Origin: Adiantum capillus-veneris
Taxonomy: Eukaryota; Streptophyta; Polypodiopsida; Polypodiales; Pteridaceae
Length of the DNA: 64,000 nucleotides
Assembly: GCA_014529385.2 (NCBI GenBank)
Contig: CM043965.1
Span: 9,878,912-9,942,911, forward strand
Reading direction: 5' to 3'
In this document: positions 23,487-34,891 of the stretch, piece after piece
Layout: every line of letters begins with the position of its first letter
Position numbering within the stretch: the first letter of the stretch is position 1
Translations under genes and position numbers: made by a program
Notes under the pieces: generated by a model
Seen by the model: only the letters and a program-made list of their open reading frames with translations
Told to the model about the DNA's origin: nothing
Database searches by the model: none

Positions 23487-24664
23487 AATTCATGTCTTCC
23501 TTGACATGACCTGATTGTCAATGTTGGTGCGGTCTTTGTTGTCATTTTTGCTTTTTTTTTTTTTGCTCCACTGCTTGTACATTGTCTTTTGGATGCCTCT
23601 ATAAATTCCTTACGAGAATCTCTTTTGATGTCCAGTGCTTGTCGTACTTACTATAACTTCAAGCATGACTTAAGGCTTTGAGTCTTCACTTGTCTACCTT
23701 TTGTGTCTACTCTTCTTCATTGGGGACTTCTTGTTCCTGCATCAAGGTGATCAAAGTCGCATTTTCCACTGTTAGCTTTTGTGTGATGTGTAAATCATTA
23801 TACTGCTTCTACTTGATACAGGACTTAATTAAAGCCTAACAACCCCAATTAATTCCCCAAGTTAGTAGCTTGCTTCAAAAATGTTATCTGACATCTTTCG
23901 CGATAGATGACCATCTATGAGCTATCATTGTCCAGTTGTTCCCAAAACTCATACACATGATGCATTGGGTATGTAGATGGCTATCGTGGCTTCAGATATG
24001 AAAAATTGCATCTCTGACTAGGGTTTAGACTTCTATCCCCTTTCAATGTTTTTTCTTCACCCTTAGCTTGTATTCTCTATTCATAAGCCTACTCACAAAT
24101 TTTGGCTTTATTTGGACTTGTATTTGGCTTTCTAAGCTAACTTTTTGGATTTCAGTCTCAAAAATTACTGATGGGTATCTCTAACACCTTCTGCTTGCCA
24201 AACTTGAAATGAATTATACCCCGAGCATCCTCTAAACATATAGAACCAATATTGATGACCAAAATTTGGCTTGACCCCTAGTTTCTCCTACATAGATGAG
24301 TGAATTTTAATTTTTGCTCCCCTTTTTTCTGTCACTATTGTTAGTCCCTTTTGTTTGTTATAAAGATCTACTTCCTATAAATGGCCTTGTAGTCATGAGA
24401 AGTGTCTATAGGCAACTTTACTCTTGATGCGTGCTTTTGTTTAGTCGCATCACTAACTTTGTTTGTCCTTGTAGGCCATCTCCGAGTTTTATGACCATTC
24501 TCAGTCATTTTTGGCCTCATATTGTTGTTGAAGACTGAGCACATTCTTTTCTTGCCTCTAACATTATAGCCTTGTGCATATGTCTTTTGAGACATACCTT
24601 GTGAAGTTTTGTCATTTTCTTGTACCTTTTTCTCTTTGTAATGCTCAAGCATTTCTTCATTTTT
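23487..24664 (-). other. Degenerate stretch upstream of the N polypurine tract, no identified gene
   Basis: The minus strand holds short lysine-rich frames (24652-24368 and 24705-24517) and patches that look formerly coding (for example ENATLITLMQEQEVPNEEE near 23750). They match no family I recognise. Its place before a polypurine tract suggests the 3' end of element N. Confidence 0.3.
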
Positions 24665-24990
24665 TTCTTCATCTTAATTATGGATTTTTTCCATGTTTTT
24701 CTCAAGAAAATCCAAAAAATAACTAAATAAAACTGAAATCAACTCAACAAAAAGCAAAATCATTCGAATAGAATTCTAAATGCTATGTACACTATACACA
24801 TGTCCCTAGGGGCTCATATATGGCTTTTGTCCCCGTACTCCTTCTGTAACGATATTATGAGGGCATATACTCTAAATTTTGTCAAAAAATTATCACAATC
24901 AAACGCAAAAATTCAATGTAGATCACAAAACATCGCCCTCTAATATTCATAATATTAGGTCCGCATTTAGAATGCCTCCCCCCTCCTATT
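24665..24990 (-). repeat. T1 3' LTR start and polypurine tract
   Basis: On the minus strand AGGAGGGGGGAGGCATTCTA precedes a likely LTR start, TGCGGACC, at 24965. The same arrangement and flanking sequence recur at 32330-32735 in T2, so these are related LTRs. The left limit is where similarity to T2 fades. Confidence 0.65.
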
Positions 24991-25189
24991 TGGAGTCTTC
25001 TTGGATGACAAGGTATCGTCAAGGGTATGTGTTGTGCTTGGTCAATAAAAAATTGTGCCAATGTAGGCCTTGTAATGTATCCCTATTATGCATACAAAGT
25101 CAATGCATGGAAAAAATTTATGTTGTGCAAGATTTGGGTATAAGCAATTTTCTTATTGGCACTTGCTGGCGAGGCTTTCTATTCTAAGC

Positions 25190-25867
25190 AATGTGATGGT
25201 CCTGGAAGCTCCTGTGCCATTGCTAGATTGAAGGTTGTAGAGAAATTTTGAAGGCTTACTTATCTGTTTGATGCTTCTCCAGGATATATTTAAGGGTTGT
25301 TGTTGGTTGTCGTATTTGGCATTGTTCCTCAGTAGTGGGTTCTGGCTTGACCTTCCGTATCCATATGTATGCTTGATTAGCCTTAGATCTGACCAACTTC
25401 TTTGGTAGCCAAATGTGCTTTCTTTTAATTTTTTGAGTCCATTGTGATGACCTTGATAACTGCGTCTTCTTTGGAGTGGGTCTGCATGATTGTGTTGTAG
25501 GGTTGGCTTGTTTGGGGATTCAAATATATTCTTGACTTTTATGTGCTTGGATCACATTCTTTGGAACCCATAAAAGTTGAAAATCCACTTTGTCTCAAAG
25601 GTTTTATCTTACTTGTTTGAGATTTGGACTTCCTCTTTTTGGTAACCAGATTTGTCTAACTTTTTGGCTATGACTTGTTGTTCTTTGCTTTTGGCCTTCC
25701 ATGGTTGTTATGAAAGCTGCTAGTGATCGTGATGACCTGAGTTCCTTGTAGAGGATGTCATAAGAATCATCATTGTCGCTCCTATCAACAAGGTTGATAT
25801 CTGGCGCTTTCCCTTGATGGTTTGGTTGGTTATGGAAAGTTAATGTTTGTTTGCTCTTGAGTTGCAA
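25190..25867 (-). pseudogene. T1 3'-terminal tail of W-x-x-K repeats
   Basis: The minus strand carries, in broken frames, repeated peptides with a Trp-hydrophobic-Pro-Lys core: RQIWLPKR, LLWVPKN, EYI-stop-IPKQ, KHIWLPKKL and AYIWIRKVK, spaced roughly 15-35 residues and rich in K, Q, S and T between. The tail ends at the polypurine tract. A similar tail occupies the same place in T2 (32800-33540). The function is unknown; in copia gags a single WVPK motif is familiar, but I do not know a tandem 3' tail. Confidence 0.55.
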
Positions 25868-26078
25868 TTTTTGGAAGGACTTTTCTAGCCAATTGATTTG
25901 CGCATTGTTAGCTCATTTCCATGTCCGTTTTCTTCTTGACTGAGTCTTTTCTTCCTATATAGGAGCCACGTATGAGGATGCTTGTTGTGGTTGCGTCACC
26001 ACTAGGGATTTTGGAATCCACTTCTAATGCACCTTATTCTTGCAGTGGGTGACATTGATTCTTGCATCTTTAATCTGA

Positions 26079-27142
26079 TTAATCATAAAATTGTGTATTA
26101 GTTAAAGTGTCATTCATGTCACCTACTGGGTTGTCCAGATTTTTGTTGTCGGCACCTTCTTGAAGCTCCCAATGTTCTACGGAGTCATAGAAATTTTCTT
26201 CTTCTTCATCTTTTGATTCGCGACATTCCTTTGATTTATCTTCATTTTGGGAATTTGTTGATGCATGGTTCTCTTCGTTTTCCTGGATCATACTCATTGC
26301 AAAATAAGGAATAACATTAAAGCCATCTTTATCACAAAACTTAGTTGTTGGACTGTCTTGAATAGCGCACACATCTAGAGTAGACAAGGTGTGTTCCCAT
26401 TCTAGTGGCTCTAATGCTTCTTTAGGAAATGTTTCTGGGATATAATCCTTATCTTCAATCTCCCTTTCCAGGATACATTTCTCTCGCTTTAAGTTTTCGC
26501 ATTGCAAAGCTCCATACATCCACAATTCTTTCGGCTTACCCAAACATGTTGGAACACATGATCCTGCTATCGTAGCGGAATCCAACTCCTCCATAGGTGG
26601 TTGGTTCACGTCCTTATAATTATGGTCCTTAATATTTATTCTCGTAGTGGTTTCTATGTGTCTAAGGTATGTATGGTTGTATTCCCAATCTTGGACCATT
26701 TTCAATTGTCGCATGAATGGTCTTCCCAATATTATGTTGTAATTGTTCTTCTTGTTGAAATCAACAATAGAAAATATATGCTCATTCTCAATGCTGTAAG
26801 AAGTGATGACTACCCTATCTAGGAGCCCTAGAGGTTTCTCCATATATCCATTAGCTACTAGCTGCAATTTCATTCGTGTGGCTCTCAAGGCAGGTTTTCC
26901 CCATTTTTTCCAAATCTCTTTGGTAGTGATGGCAACTCTAGCTCCATTGAACTTGCCATGGTGGTGACACTTTGGAACTCCACAGGGGTGGTTGTGTTTC
27001 CATCCTCACCTTTATAATACTTTCCTACCTTGTTTAATAAAATTGTCATAGTGTTTAGCTGAGGCATTTCAAGCTCTTTGATTCCTTCCTTGATTTGATT
27101 TGTTGGTTTTTTAATGCCAAATTTCTCTAGACAATAGCCCAC
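26079..27142 (-). pseudogene. pol: T1 protease and protease-RT linker
   Basis: The frame at 26888-26079 begins in the retropepsin (RMKLQLVANGYMEKPLGLLD, NIILGRPFMRQLKMVQDW) and runs into an acidic linker (FCDKDGFNVIPY). Both match T5 at 57040-57800. The N-terminal part (27142-26885) is in another frame; where T5 has the active site ILDSG, T1 reads KFNGA, so the catalytic aspartate seems lost. Plant Athila/Tat-like gypsy elements have this gag-protease-RT order. Confidence 0.8.
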
Positions 27143-27466
27143 ATGTTTTGTCTTATTCTAAGCAAATCGGCTAACGTTATTGTACATGTCACAGGTGTCG
27201 ACAAAATGTCTATCAGCCCTTTAGAATCGATGACTTTCTTGGAAGAGAGTCTCTGTGTGATGAGACTGCAATAACATCTGACTTGGCCTCGTGCTCTCCC
27301 GTTAGGACGATAGTGTGAGCCTTAGAGGACGGGGTTGATTGTCCATAGATTGTACGGATCCTTGGTCTCCCCAATACGATTGAATTTTTAGATTCACTTG
27401 AGATTCAGTCTCAAATTCCTCTATTGGTGGAAGAAACACTCCTCTTTCTTCACCAGTTTGGTTTTT

Positions 27467-28235
27467 TCATCTTCTTAGCTCACTGACTTCATTGGCCTCT
27501 CTGACTTGTTTCCACAATTCATCAAGACCATCTATTTCTCTACAACCCTCTAGTATAGCTAGATGAAATCCCTCAAAAGAGTTAATTGTGGTATTCAACT
27601 CTATCCTTGGTTCTAATGCTGGGTCCTTGAGCTTTGGTCCGTGCTTGTAACTGGGATCCAGCTCTATTTGTTCTTGGTTTGGTGGGAATACTGGTGTAGG
27701 TGGGACAAGGATCACATCCTCAAGTTTTCCACCAAATAGTGGTTCTAGTAAAGCTTGGGCCATTTGAATCATTTTCTGGCACATTTCAAGCCTACGTGCT
27801 TTCATCCTACCCTTTCTAGCTTTCCAACTATTCTATTTGCTCTTGGTTTTTTGTCTAGGTGCGTCAATCTTTAGTTCATTATCCGTCTCTTCAGTCTCGC
27901 ATCAGTTTTTGCTTTCTTTGTCTCTGGTTCTCATCATCTTCCTTTTGAGCTTGCACTCTTGTAACTACTTGAACTGATAATACGTTTTTGTTTTCCAAGC
28001 TACTAGGTAGCTAAGAACGATCCTTGAGATATTAATTGTGATCTTTTTGACTCGGTTTGGGTTTTTTGGATAGCCAGGGATCAAGTGAGAATGACACTAG
28101 AATCAAGACAATAGGCATTTCATTGAGTGATCTCCATCTGAGGACACTGTTTGACCAAGTGGTTGTCACAGCTTTTGTGACAATTGATCTTTGGTTGAGG
28201 AGATTCTTCTTGTATTTCCTCTTGGCTGTAAACAT
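27467..28235 (-). pseudogene. gag: T1 gag C-terminus with zinc knuckle
   Basis: A knuckle C-H-K-S-C-D-N-H-L-V-K-Q-C lies at 28182-28144 on the minus strand, close to the CX2CX3HX4C spacing seen in T5 but with the second Cys displaced. Downstream, 27805-27467 (EMCQKMIQMAQALLEPLF and RIELNTTINSFEG) is homologous to T5 gag at 56160-56440. The frame changes near 28030 and 27830. Confidence 0.7.
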
Positions 28236-28359
28236 GTTCTAACCTAGCTAAGCCACTATTAACAAATAATTGCAATGTCCTTTTGTCCATCTCATACCTT
28301 CTTTCTTCAGGTCAAAACGCAGGAGGTGGAGGTTGTAGGAATCCAATGAGCATTCAACA

Positions 28360-29344
28360 GCCCAATGGCTTGCCTGATTCCTACTGGCCAGAATACTAAG
28401 AGGTCCAATGAGAGTTTAATTGCATTGTTTAAATACCTAAAGCTCTCACAAAAGGGGAAAGGGGGACACATGTCACAAGGCTATCACTTATGCTTCTTAA
28501 TTATCATTGGCTAAGCTTTGCATGGGCCAATAGGATGCCAGCTTGAGCAAATAGCAAGAGGGGTCGACCGAGAGAGAGAGAGGGGGGGGGGGGGGGGGGG
28601 GGGGGGGGGTGATTTTTGCAAGGCATTATCACACACACTCACACAAGCTCATGTGTGAAGTAAAGAAGACTATCTCCTTATCAAGCTTTAATGGAAAGCT
28701 CATCATCTACTCCAAGCTTGTGAGAAGGGAGGCCTACACCAACAACTCTTGGCTTTGTAATCCAAATCCAGCCAAGAGCCAAGATCCAATGCATGCTCAT
28801 CTCCTCTACCATGCTAATTACTAAGCTATGCTAAGCTATTAGAGTGATTATGTGAGGAGACATACTTCTTTCTCGTAAGCATACTCCTTCTTCCTCTCGA
28901 CCTACTCTCATACCCCGTTAGCTCTCACCATCTTCAAAGGTGTGTGAGGTCTTGGGTCTGAGACCGTGAGGGAATTGATGTTGTGTTTTCAAGTATAAGC
29001 TTGGTTCTTGAAGCTTCCATCTTCATTGCACCAGCAAGCTATTGAAGGTTCACAAAGTATTGTATTGTAAAATGTCTCCCTTGATGGGGGAAACCTATAA
29101 TACAAAGCCTTTTGGAGGGGGGACCGGCTCCATGTAAATTCGGTCCTCAACTACTATCAATAGCTTAATTTCTCTCTCTTTTTGAAGTATTGTTCATGCC
29201 TATCTAACTAGGTGTAATGCTTTTATTGCTCTCTCCATCCAAGCACTCTTGCTATGCTCATTAGGAATCTATACTTAATGAAATGCTCACTATGTCTATG
29301 TTATTTTCCGCTATACACAAGTTACTAGACCATTAAATGTTACA
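28360..29344 (+). repeat. 5' LTR of B (5'-truncated)
   Basis: Homologous to the 3' two thirds of the A LTR (GAYTCCTAYTGG, CCAATGAGARTTT, TTTTGGAGGGSGGACC) and ends TTACA. The first 600 bases or so of the A LTR are not present. Confidence 0.8.
28571..28609. repeat. (GA)n plus a 28-base poly-G run
   Basis: GA repeat at 28571-28581 followed by 28 consecutive G (28582-28609), in the LTR of B where A has a GA/TC repeat. Confidence 0.95.
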
Positions 29345-29358
29345 TTGGTATCAGAGCA
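29345..29358 (+). other. Primer binding site of B
   Basis: TTGGTATCAGAGCA follows the LTR end, an intact initiator tRNA-Met complement. The leader 29359-29749 has no gene. Confidence 0.88.
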
Positions 29359-29749
29359 CAAGGTTTTTCTTTTCTTGCTCAAGAAGAGAGGTCCTCAAGA
29401 TAACTATAAATGGTTGGTATTATTAATTGCAATTGAGCAAGTAGAATAAGGATTTCTCAGCCTTGCAGTGTGCCTGCTTCACGTAGATAACGGGGCATCA
29501 CCATTGAGAGCTATGGTCTTAATAGTGGAGTCCTACGGGTCTTGCCTACGACTTTGAGCTATTAGAAGCTTGACAAGAGCCGGTACTATTTGGTGGTGAA
29601 AGAACCTCTCTTCTATTCCTTGCAATTAATGATATTCAAGCCATGGGTACAAGAGCTTGAGTGCTTTTCTAAAGGGATTAAGAGGAGTAGCAAATAGGGC
29701 TTGAAGTGCCAAAGTACACTTAAAAATTTTACACCTAAAAGTTGTTAGA

Positions 29750-31414
29750 ATGGCTGACAATAGTAAAGAGAGTGAAATATGTTGATAGCTTTGATTTTGC
29801 TAATGAACAAGCTACTAATGATGCCCATATGCGCTTGTTAATTACCTTGTTACTAGGCTTCAACAAGCCATGGGAAATTTATCCCTCTAAAGTGAAGTGC
29901 AACGGCAGCTACGTGCTCATGGGATTCTCCAAACTCCCAACCAAAAAGAGAGAGTACCTAGGAAGCCTCCTTGTGAGACTTCCAAAAGAGTCCTCTCTCC
30001 GATAAGGGAAGAAGAAGAGGATCCGTACGACAGGCTCAAAAATCTACTACTGACAGCACATCTCCTTCCCAAAGGAGAACTCAAGTTTCAATGGTAGAGC
30101 CCCCACCGAAAGAACAAGCAAGAAGTGAATCTTCCTCCACCTCGGCGGAGATGGCTCCACAAAGACGGCGATAAAAACGCTCTCCAACACCCCCTAAAGG
30201 GAGAAGACCATCGCACACTTCTCTACACCATAGTTCAAAGAGGTACAAGAGAAAACAAGAGAAGAAAAAGGCAAGAAAGAATTCACCCTCTTCTCCATCT
30301 TCTTCATCCTCTTCCTCTTATGAAGAAAGTGATGGTGCAAACAAGGAGGAACAAGGGAAGAAAAAGGCGAGAAAGAGGTCACCCTCTTCTCCATCCTCCT
30401 CAAATTCTTCCTCTTTTGAAGAAATGATGGTGCAGCTTTCGAACCACCAAAAAGAAGAGGCCATAGGAAATCCTATGCCGCATGAAAGAGGTCGTCCAAG
30501 CTCAAAAATTGCAAAGAGGGAGGAAAGAACATCTCTTTCCTTACCTATGATGGCACCTTTGGTGCTACGGACAAAGTTTTGGCCTTCATCCAACAATTTG
30601 ATGTGGCATTTGGAGATGAGGGCTTCACGGAGTCCTCTAAGCTATGCCATGTAGCTATGCATTTTCAAAAGTCCGCCAGGCAATGGTGGACTAGCCTATG
30701 GGCAAACGGTGAAGCTCCACAAACATGGAAAGCTTTAAGAGCTTCCATCATGAAGCAGTTTTTGCCTACCGATACCAAAGACAAAGTACTCATTGAATGG
30801 TGAAGCTTGAAGCTCTCTCCCTTTACAAATCTATGCACAAATATAAAGACAAGGTTTGGGACTTACATCTCAAAATCACTGTCTTCAAAAAGATGAATTT
30901 TGGAGAGCAAAAACAACAATTTTGTGCGGGTTTAACTGAAGATATGGTGGAGTATGTCAACTCCCAAAGGCCACGCACCATATCTGCGGTCATACACCAT
31001 ACCATGGTGGCTTCACAAATCAATTTCCAACAAGGGGCTGAGAGAAATCTTAAGCCAACGGAGAACAAGGACCGTAATAACGAGCCCAAGGGGAAGGAAA
31101 ATGTCCAAAAGTCTCCTAAAGGCAACGCCAACAACAACAAAGCTAAGGAGAAGAGAGTTTATAAAGGCAAAAATAAACTCTCTCTTGAAGAGCTAGAGCA
31201 TTATTGTAAAGATAACCGATGTTTCAAGTGCGGGGAGCAAGGGCATGCCTATCGTGCTTGTCTCCACAAGAATACACGAAATAAGCCTCCTAGAGCTACC
31301 TTGGTCGAAATCCAAGAAGAGGATGCTCACCACAAAGGATCTCTTCTATGCCATGCTTGGGGAAAGGTAAGAGAACATGATGCTTTGATTCTCTTTGAGC
31401 CTTTTCAAAAGTAA
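29750..31414 (+). pseudogene. gag: B gag with CCHC knuckle
   Basis: Gag starts at ATG 29750 (MADNSKESE), breaks almost at once, and is carried by several frames: 29742-30005, 29897-30097, then 30579-30803 (AFIQQFDVAFGDEGFTESSK, the retrotransposon gag core). After a stop at 30803 it continues in another frame at 30797-31414. The C-terminus has the knuckle CFKCGEQGHAYRAC (31220-31261). Low-complexity K/E/S-rich repeats at about 30230-30420 include two copies of an AAGGCRAGAAAGAR block. The frame ends at 31414 because protease sequence is missing. Confidence 0.85.
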
Positions 31415-32329
31415 AAGCACTGTTTCTATTCACAATTTCACAGGGTGTACTTTTCTACTTGTCGGGCGTACTTTCTACCCACAGAGTGAATTTCAATTTT
31501 TTGATTGAAGAAAACGTTTAGAAGAAGGCTTTTGAGTCTTGAGGCATGTGCAAAAGAAAAGACTTGTTACTTTACATGAAAAAAAAGAAAAAAAAAAGAA
31601 AAAAAACAAGACAAAAGAATTTGCATGTTGACTTGAAACATGCCTTCAAACTTATGTGTTCAAGACAAAGGATTGAAGAAACCATTGCGTTGAGGTACAT
31701 GCACGAGAAAAGAAGTAAACAGTGATTTCTTACCTTAAGCTTGTAAGAGGGCTTGAGCTACAAAGCTAGAGCATGCTCCACACTCTCTTCCTCCAAATCC
31801 TTGAACTTCATTGACCATCACAATTCACCACTCCCATACGCACTCTTGCCACAATTGTTTTTTATAGGGTTTCAAACATTTAGGTGTTGTCGCTTATCCC
31901 TCTCTACGTTTAACTTTTGGTGATTGTTCCCACCAAAAATCTTAGGCCTATAGCCATACTTTGTAAAAAAGTGGTCAAATTTTACAATAATATAGCCAAA
32001 ATTTATTTAAGAAAATCCAAATTTACAAAATTTTGCCAAAATAAATTTTATTGACTGTGAATAGTAGAAATGAGGTAAGAAGTGGGCCCAAAATATCTTA
32101 AATTGGGGGTCCCCGGGCCACTTGCCAAAAAAATTCACATATGCTCCTATCTTGTCACAAAATGCACTTTAGGCTCAAAATTTCTCCATTTGGACTTTGT
32201 TTCTCTCACTTCCAAAAAATTTGTCATTTTGTCCAAAAACTGGTCGGATCATGCTTTTCGCAACATTTTCATAATTGCACTTCGACTTCACCATATGTTT
32301 CCCTTGACTTGCTGATCACTCTTGTATTT

Positions 32330-32735
32330 TTCTTTTGTCATTACGTCTCCATCTCACTTGATTTCTTATGTTCCTTTGTTTTTCTCCATAAAATTAACAA
32401 AAAAATAGAAGGAACATAATTAAATTTATCCAAAAAATAAATCACACGATAAGCCACTATGTACACTTATTTGTAATATTTTTGGCCGCATTGCTTTGTT
32501 TTTCTCATTTTTTGCATAAAACTGCTATTTACATATATACACACACCTAGAGGCTCATTTTTGGCATTTGTCCTTGTATCTCCGTAGAATGACATAGCTA
32601 AGGACAAATGTACTTGGGTTTACCAAAACATTTCTACAATCAAACGCAACAGAACTCAAAAACAAAAAAACAGTGCCCTGTTAGTACTTTTAAGTCTATC
32701 GGGTTCGCATTAAGAATGCCTCCCCCCTCCTAGTG
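32330..32735 (-). repeat. T2 3' LTR start and polypurine tract
   Basis: On the minus strand CTAGGAGGGGGGAGGCATTC precedes TGCGAACC at 32709. Homologous to T1 24665-24990, including the CTAGRGGCTCAT and AATCAAACGCAA blocks. Confidence 0.65.
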
Positions 32736-32799
32736 AGAGTCCTCCCGGATGACGGGGTATCATCGTAGGGTATGTGTTGTGCATGGGTATCAATATGTG

Positions 32800-33540
32800 C
32801 TAATGCAGGCTATGTAATGTGACCATGTATGCATAATCGATCAATGCATGGGAATAATAAATGTTGTGCGAGAGGAGGGTACAAGCAATTTTCTAATTGG
32901 CATTTGATGGTGAGATTTCCTGTTATGGCAGTACCAATAGTAGAGCATCAAAATAAATTTTTTTCTAATTGTGCCGCTCATTGTTTGATTGACAATGGAT
33001 GCCTTTGTACTCCTGGGCCATGTTGCAGTTTGTGGTGACATTCTTGTTTGAATCCAAGATCCACATATGTTTTTTGTGTTGGCCACTGAGTTGGTTTTTT
33101 TTGAAGTTGGCCCTAATTTGTTGGATACCCAAATCTGCTTCATATTTTTTCATGGGTTATATGGCTTTGGTTTTGGTTGAATATGAGGAGTTTGTACTGA
33201 AGGGAGCTCCTTGTTGTGACGCTTTGGAATCTAGATGTGTGTTGGATTATCTTGTGCAGTAATCAACTTCTTCGACACCCATACCTGATCATACCCGGGT
33301 TTGTTTCCGGGGTTTACCATTTGTCTTTGTTGAGGTAGCTTTAAGCTTGGTCTGTTGTAATCTCGCAATCTCTACCTTCTTGACCCAGACTTGCTTAGGT
33401 GTTGTTGGTGATAGCATTGGTTGTTGTTGCTTGGTGAGTTTGTCGAACATATCCCTTGGAATATTCTATTTGCTATGTTGCGTAGTTGTAATCTCCTTTG
33501 ATTTGCTCTTTAGAATCCATTGCTGACCTGTTGTAAGGAA
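32800..33540 (-). pseudogene. T2 3'-terminal tail of W-x-x-K repeats
   Basis: In broken minus-strand frames: QQWILKSKSKE, PKQVWVKKVEIA, YDQVWVSKKL and MKQIWVSNKLGP, with K/Q/T-rich spacers. This is the same kind of tail, in the same place before the polypurine tract, as T1 25190-25867. No known domain is recognised. Confidence 0.55.
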
Positions 33541-34140
33541 GGGTTGTTTCCCCTTAGCTTTTGAGTCCATTATTGATGGTTTGTTATTTTGTTCGGCCAC
33601 AAAGGAAACTTCTTGGTTTACAGTAGCATGTTGAATGTTTACTATATCAGAGCTCCAATCAATCTGTACATTGTACTGTCTCTGCCATGGTTGACCGAGT
33701 AGTAATTGATGTTGCGCTAGCATATTTTTGACCACATAAAACTTATGTGGATAGACATATTGATTAATATGTACCACTATTATTTCCATCCCATTACATT
33801 GCTTGAATGCTCCAAATAGCTCTAAAGGGCTTGTTGTGTTGGCGTCAATTTGTTCTCTAGTGCAAGTTGTTTATGTAGGATGTAAGAAATTGGATTTCCT
33901 TGAGCTCTTAAATCTAGGATTGCGTAGGTTTCCACTTGATTACCTCCAAGCTTGACTTTGATTATCGGATCTATTGTATGCTCCACTTCAAACTTTGTCA
34001 CTTTGATTACATTGATCCGTAGTGGTTGTCCCTTCTATTGTTGTTGCCGTAGGAGCTTCCCTTTTTCCATATGCTATTGGGATTTGTCTTTAGCTTCTTT
34101 GACTATGTGTTGCTTTTCTTTAGATCATTTCTTTTCTGCA
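33540..34140 (-). pseudogene. T2 retropepsin-like domain downstream of integrase
   Basis: The minus strand reads KVKLGGNQVETYAILDLRAQ (active-site region), then LENKLTPTQQAL, a frame change, and MEIIVVHINQYVYPHKFYVV and LLLGQPWQRQYNVQIDW (the C-terminal ILGxxW block). The fold signature is an aspartic protease, but the catalytic D-S/T-G is D-L-R. It lies between integrase and the 3' LTR, not between gag and RT. It could be an extra domain of T2 or the fused start of a second element. Confidence 0.6.
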
Positions 34141-34160
34141 TGGATTTGTTAAATCATGTT

Positions 34161-34810
34161 CTAGGTTAGTGGTAAATGATACTTTTTAAGCCGACAACCA
34201 CTAATCCAATTAGGCATTTCTTCACCATCCAATCTAGCAAGCTTCACAGCCCCGCTTGGTGATAAATCTTTGATCACAAAGGGTCCCATCCCCTGCTTTT
34301 TAAGTTTCTTTGCATGTTGTTTCAATGTATAAACCAGGACATAGTTTCCTGTTTTAAACTCTTTTGAGAATACATGCTGATCCAAAAATTCCTTTTGTAT
34401 TCTTTTTTTTTTAGCATAGATAGAAGCTACAGCTTTCAAACAAAGCTCATCTGGTTTCTCCAGGTCATTTACTCTTGAACACAATTCATTGCACGTCCAT
34501 TCGAGTTATTTAGTTGCTCTTAGTGTTGGGATCAGAAACATAGAGGTAGCATCATGTTGTACGTGTTGTTCAAATAGATGTTTTGTAGGCTACCCTATAA
34601 ACCCACAGTGTAGAGTGTTATTGTTAGTCCCAATCTACTCTTGAATCTGGTCAAGACATTACATAGAGTCTTATTGGTAGCTTCAGCCTGGCCATTAGCT
34701 TGTGGATAATGTGGAGCAGACTTCCTATGGACTACCATAAATTCATCTAGATAACTTCATTAATAAAATGTGTGCCATGATCACTGACAAGTTCTATGGG
34801 TAGACCATAT
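34161..34810 (-). pseudogene. pol: T2 integrase core end and C-terminal domain
   Basis: Minus strand 34810-34600 reads RYGLPIELVSDHGTHFINEV, a stop, and then in another frame SAPHYPQANGQAEATNK, the second Asp and the Glu regions of a gypsy integrase core. 34484-34161 gives the C-terminal domain (FKTGNYVLVYTLKQHAKKLK, MGPFVIKDLSPSGAVKLARL), the GPY/F module that binds DNA. No chromodomain follows. Frameshifts separate the parts. Confidence 0.85.
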
Positions 34811-34891
34811 CTGACAACACTCACCCCAACACAACTAGAGATCATTTAAAAAACCAAACACCATGTCAAAGCTATTAAAGGGTTGGAAACT

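Larger units (their letters stand above)
24665..28235 (-). mobile_element. Element T1: gypsy element reduced to gag, protease and 3' end
   Basis: On the minus strand: gag knuckle and C-terminus (28235-27467), protease with linker (27142-26079), then, without RT, RNase H or integrase, a W-x-x-K repeat tail (25867-25190), a polypurine tract (24990-24970) and the start of a 3' LTR. The gag and protease are homologous to T5 at 55560-57870, so T1 lost its polymerase and integrase by deletion. The right end meets the LTR of B at about 28360. Confidence 0.7.
28360..31412 (+). mobile_element. Element B: 5' LTR and gag fragment of the element A family
   Basis: LTR part 28360-29344, initiator tRNA-Met primer site, leader and gag, all homologous to element A but on the plus strand. 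Similarity to A stops at about 31402, within the protease active-site block (LILF then E instead of D). Protease, RT and integrase are therefore absent and there is no second LTR. The left end of the LTR is also incomplete compared with A. Confidence 0.85.
31413..34810 (-). mobile_element. Element T2: 3' half of a gypsy element
   Basis: On the minus strand: integrase core and C-terminus (34810-34161), a retropepsin-like domain (34140-33540), a W-x-x-K tail (33540-32800), a polypurine tract (32735-32715) and LTR sequence to the left. The upstream half is absent. Sequence 31415-32330 is AT-rich, holds an A/G run at 31576-31612, and is either T2 LTR or unrelated; I see no gene there. Confidence 0.6.

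Noticed and set aside
24368-24705. Lys-rich ORFs as a possible host gene
   Set aside because: Short, overlapping in two frames, no recognisable domain, and placed just before a polypurine tract; left as undefined transposon sequence.
31415-32330. Possible gene between B and T2
   Set aside because: Only short AT-rich ORFs with no protein-like pattern; probably LTR or spacer.
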